Assembly: GCA_016800925.1 (NCBI GenBank)
Contig: JABCPU010001050.1
Location: 1 to 17,607, forward strand
DNA from: Suillus spraguei
Lineage: Eukaryota > Basidiomycota > Agaricomycetes > Boletales > Suillaceae
Direction: 5' to 3'
DNA length: 17,607 nucleotides
Position 1 is the first letter of the stretch; every line of letters begins with the position of its first letter. The notes below the pieces were generated by a model, which was given only the letters and a program-made list of their open reading frames with translations, ran no database searches and was not told the DNA's origin. The position numbers were made by a program, and so were the translations under genes. Positions 16,561 to 17,607 of this stretch are shown here, in pieces.

Positions 16561-17607
16561 CCGGAGGATATTCGCTGTAATGGATACTATGATGAACGGG
16601 TAGTCCTGAGGAGAGGATTTGTCTTGAATTTATTCCAATTTTGTTATTGAACTTGTATATTGGGCGTTTTGAGCATAGGTTTTGGGTGGCGTTGTTGCCA
16701 TGGTACTCATTCAAGTTGTTTGGTGTTGCGAAACCGATCGTGATTCCGTCAATAATGGGATATCGGTGCGATGGCATGCAAGAGTCGTAGGTGAACCGAG
16801 AAAGTATTATATCGACCGTTTCATCTTTTTACTCTAGTTTTCCAGAAGTGTGGTATTTTCTTAGATATAAAATATATACTAACCACCAATCAGGAACACA
16901 AGACAAGGTAGCATGCCTCACCGTCCTGCAGGTCCAGTTCATGTTAGAACGGGCTGCAGAACACGGGATTGAAGTATTGGCCACTCTGTCAAGGCATTTC
17001 ATCTGCACGAACAAGTACTATGAACACATGGTAGAGACAAAGATATTCGATAGAACTCGAACCTTAGTAAATAGCTCAAACAACCACTAGGACACCTTGA
17101 TTCAACGAGAAAATTCGCTGTAATCGGCCATCAGTCTGCACTTTTCGATGTGTCGAGATATTTCCCGAGTCATAAGTGACACACTCCAGGAAAGGTCGAG
17201 ACAAAGCTCAAAGCCTTACTCGTTGGCTGGTATCTTGTATCTTCGTACAGATCCAACAGCAAACAAAACACTAGTCCCGAAAGCCGAGGTTTGACCGAGT
17301 GAGTAATTCTCATGCCCATTCTGTCGACAAGGGTTGAGATCAGAAAGCAAATAAGGCAGCCCAACAACCTATCCCTTGAAACCCACTCTAATTCAGAGAA
17401 GACCACGAGCTGACATAGTCCACCATGTCTTCTCCTGCTACTAGAAAAAAGTCATGTCAGCTGTGACGTCACGAAAGACGACGCGAGGCCATACCGGGCG
17501 AGTAGAATGGTGTTGCATACCTGCTCAGTGGGGCAGCACATCATCACATTTGTCGAACGACGTTCACTTCGACTATGGGACCTGGATAGAGGCGCACAGA
17601 TAAGTAA
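16561..17607. other. Unassigned region
   Basis: The longest frames are plus 16791-17090 (99 codons) and minus 17170-17406 (78 codons). Neither has a domain or codon pattern I recognise. A TGACGTCA palindrome (a CRE/ATF-type site) sits at 17464-17471. No tRNA, terminal repeat or LTR was found. Confidence 0.4.

Noticed and set aside
16950..17090. tRNA-like GGTTCGAGTTC motif on the minus strand
   Set aside because: The flanking bases do not form a T stem or cloverleaf and no terminator follows.

Overview
The window looks like nuclear DNA of an agaricomycete (basidiomycete) fungus. The support is: 43 to 70 nt introns with GT..AG ends and CTAAT/CTGAC-type branch sites; a DUF6533 seven-transmembrane gene and a WD40 protein tail of kinds I associate with Agaricales (recalled, not searched); and a Ty3/gypsy chromovirus. 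It is a repeat-rich, decaying region. Almost every recognisable gene here is interrupted, truncated or frameshifted.

Layout. Positions 1-193 hold the 3' part of a minus-strand Myb/SANT-like gene. Its 5' part resumes at 9987 and starts at 10463. Between them sits a Ty3/gypsy chromodomain retrotransposon (194-9986, coding on the minus strand). It has LTRs of 636 bp (194-829) and about 655 bp (7698-9986 after removing an insertion), and a target duplication CTGCG/CTGCA. Read in its own direction (right to left) it carries a 5' LTR, a leader, a stub of Gag with one zinc knuckle, protease, a linker, reverse transcriptase, RNase H, integrase and a chromodomain. An additional 361-codon ORF with two zinc knuckles follows, then the polypurine tract and the 3' LTR. 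All but one of at least 13 premature stops are TGA.

Two further elements with TG..CA ends and short target duplications are nested inside it; both look like solo LTRs. One of 943 bp (5893-6835) splits the protease. One of 1629 bp (8298-9926) splits the 5' LTR and carries 34 perfect copies of CTCCTCCG, a 17 bp minisatellite and many small hairpins. Removing each insertion with one target duplication restores the interrupted element, so the insertion order is clear: gypsy into the Myb gene, then the two LTR elements into gypsy.

Right of the element (10464-17607) are: a decayed C-terminal part of a WD40 protein (about 10490-11780, +); three tandem tRNA-Ser-derived units of about 149 bp on the minus strand (12711-13090); a probable spliced but unidentified minus-strand gene (about 13200-13950); and a DUF6533 seven-transmembrane gene on the plus strand (14953-16560) whose splice sites are well kept while its reading frame is broken several times. 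The stretches 11785-12640, 13955-14950 and 16561-17607 hold nothing I can identify.
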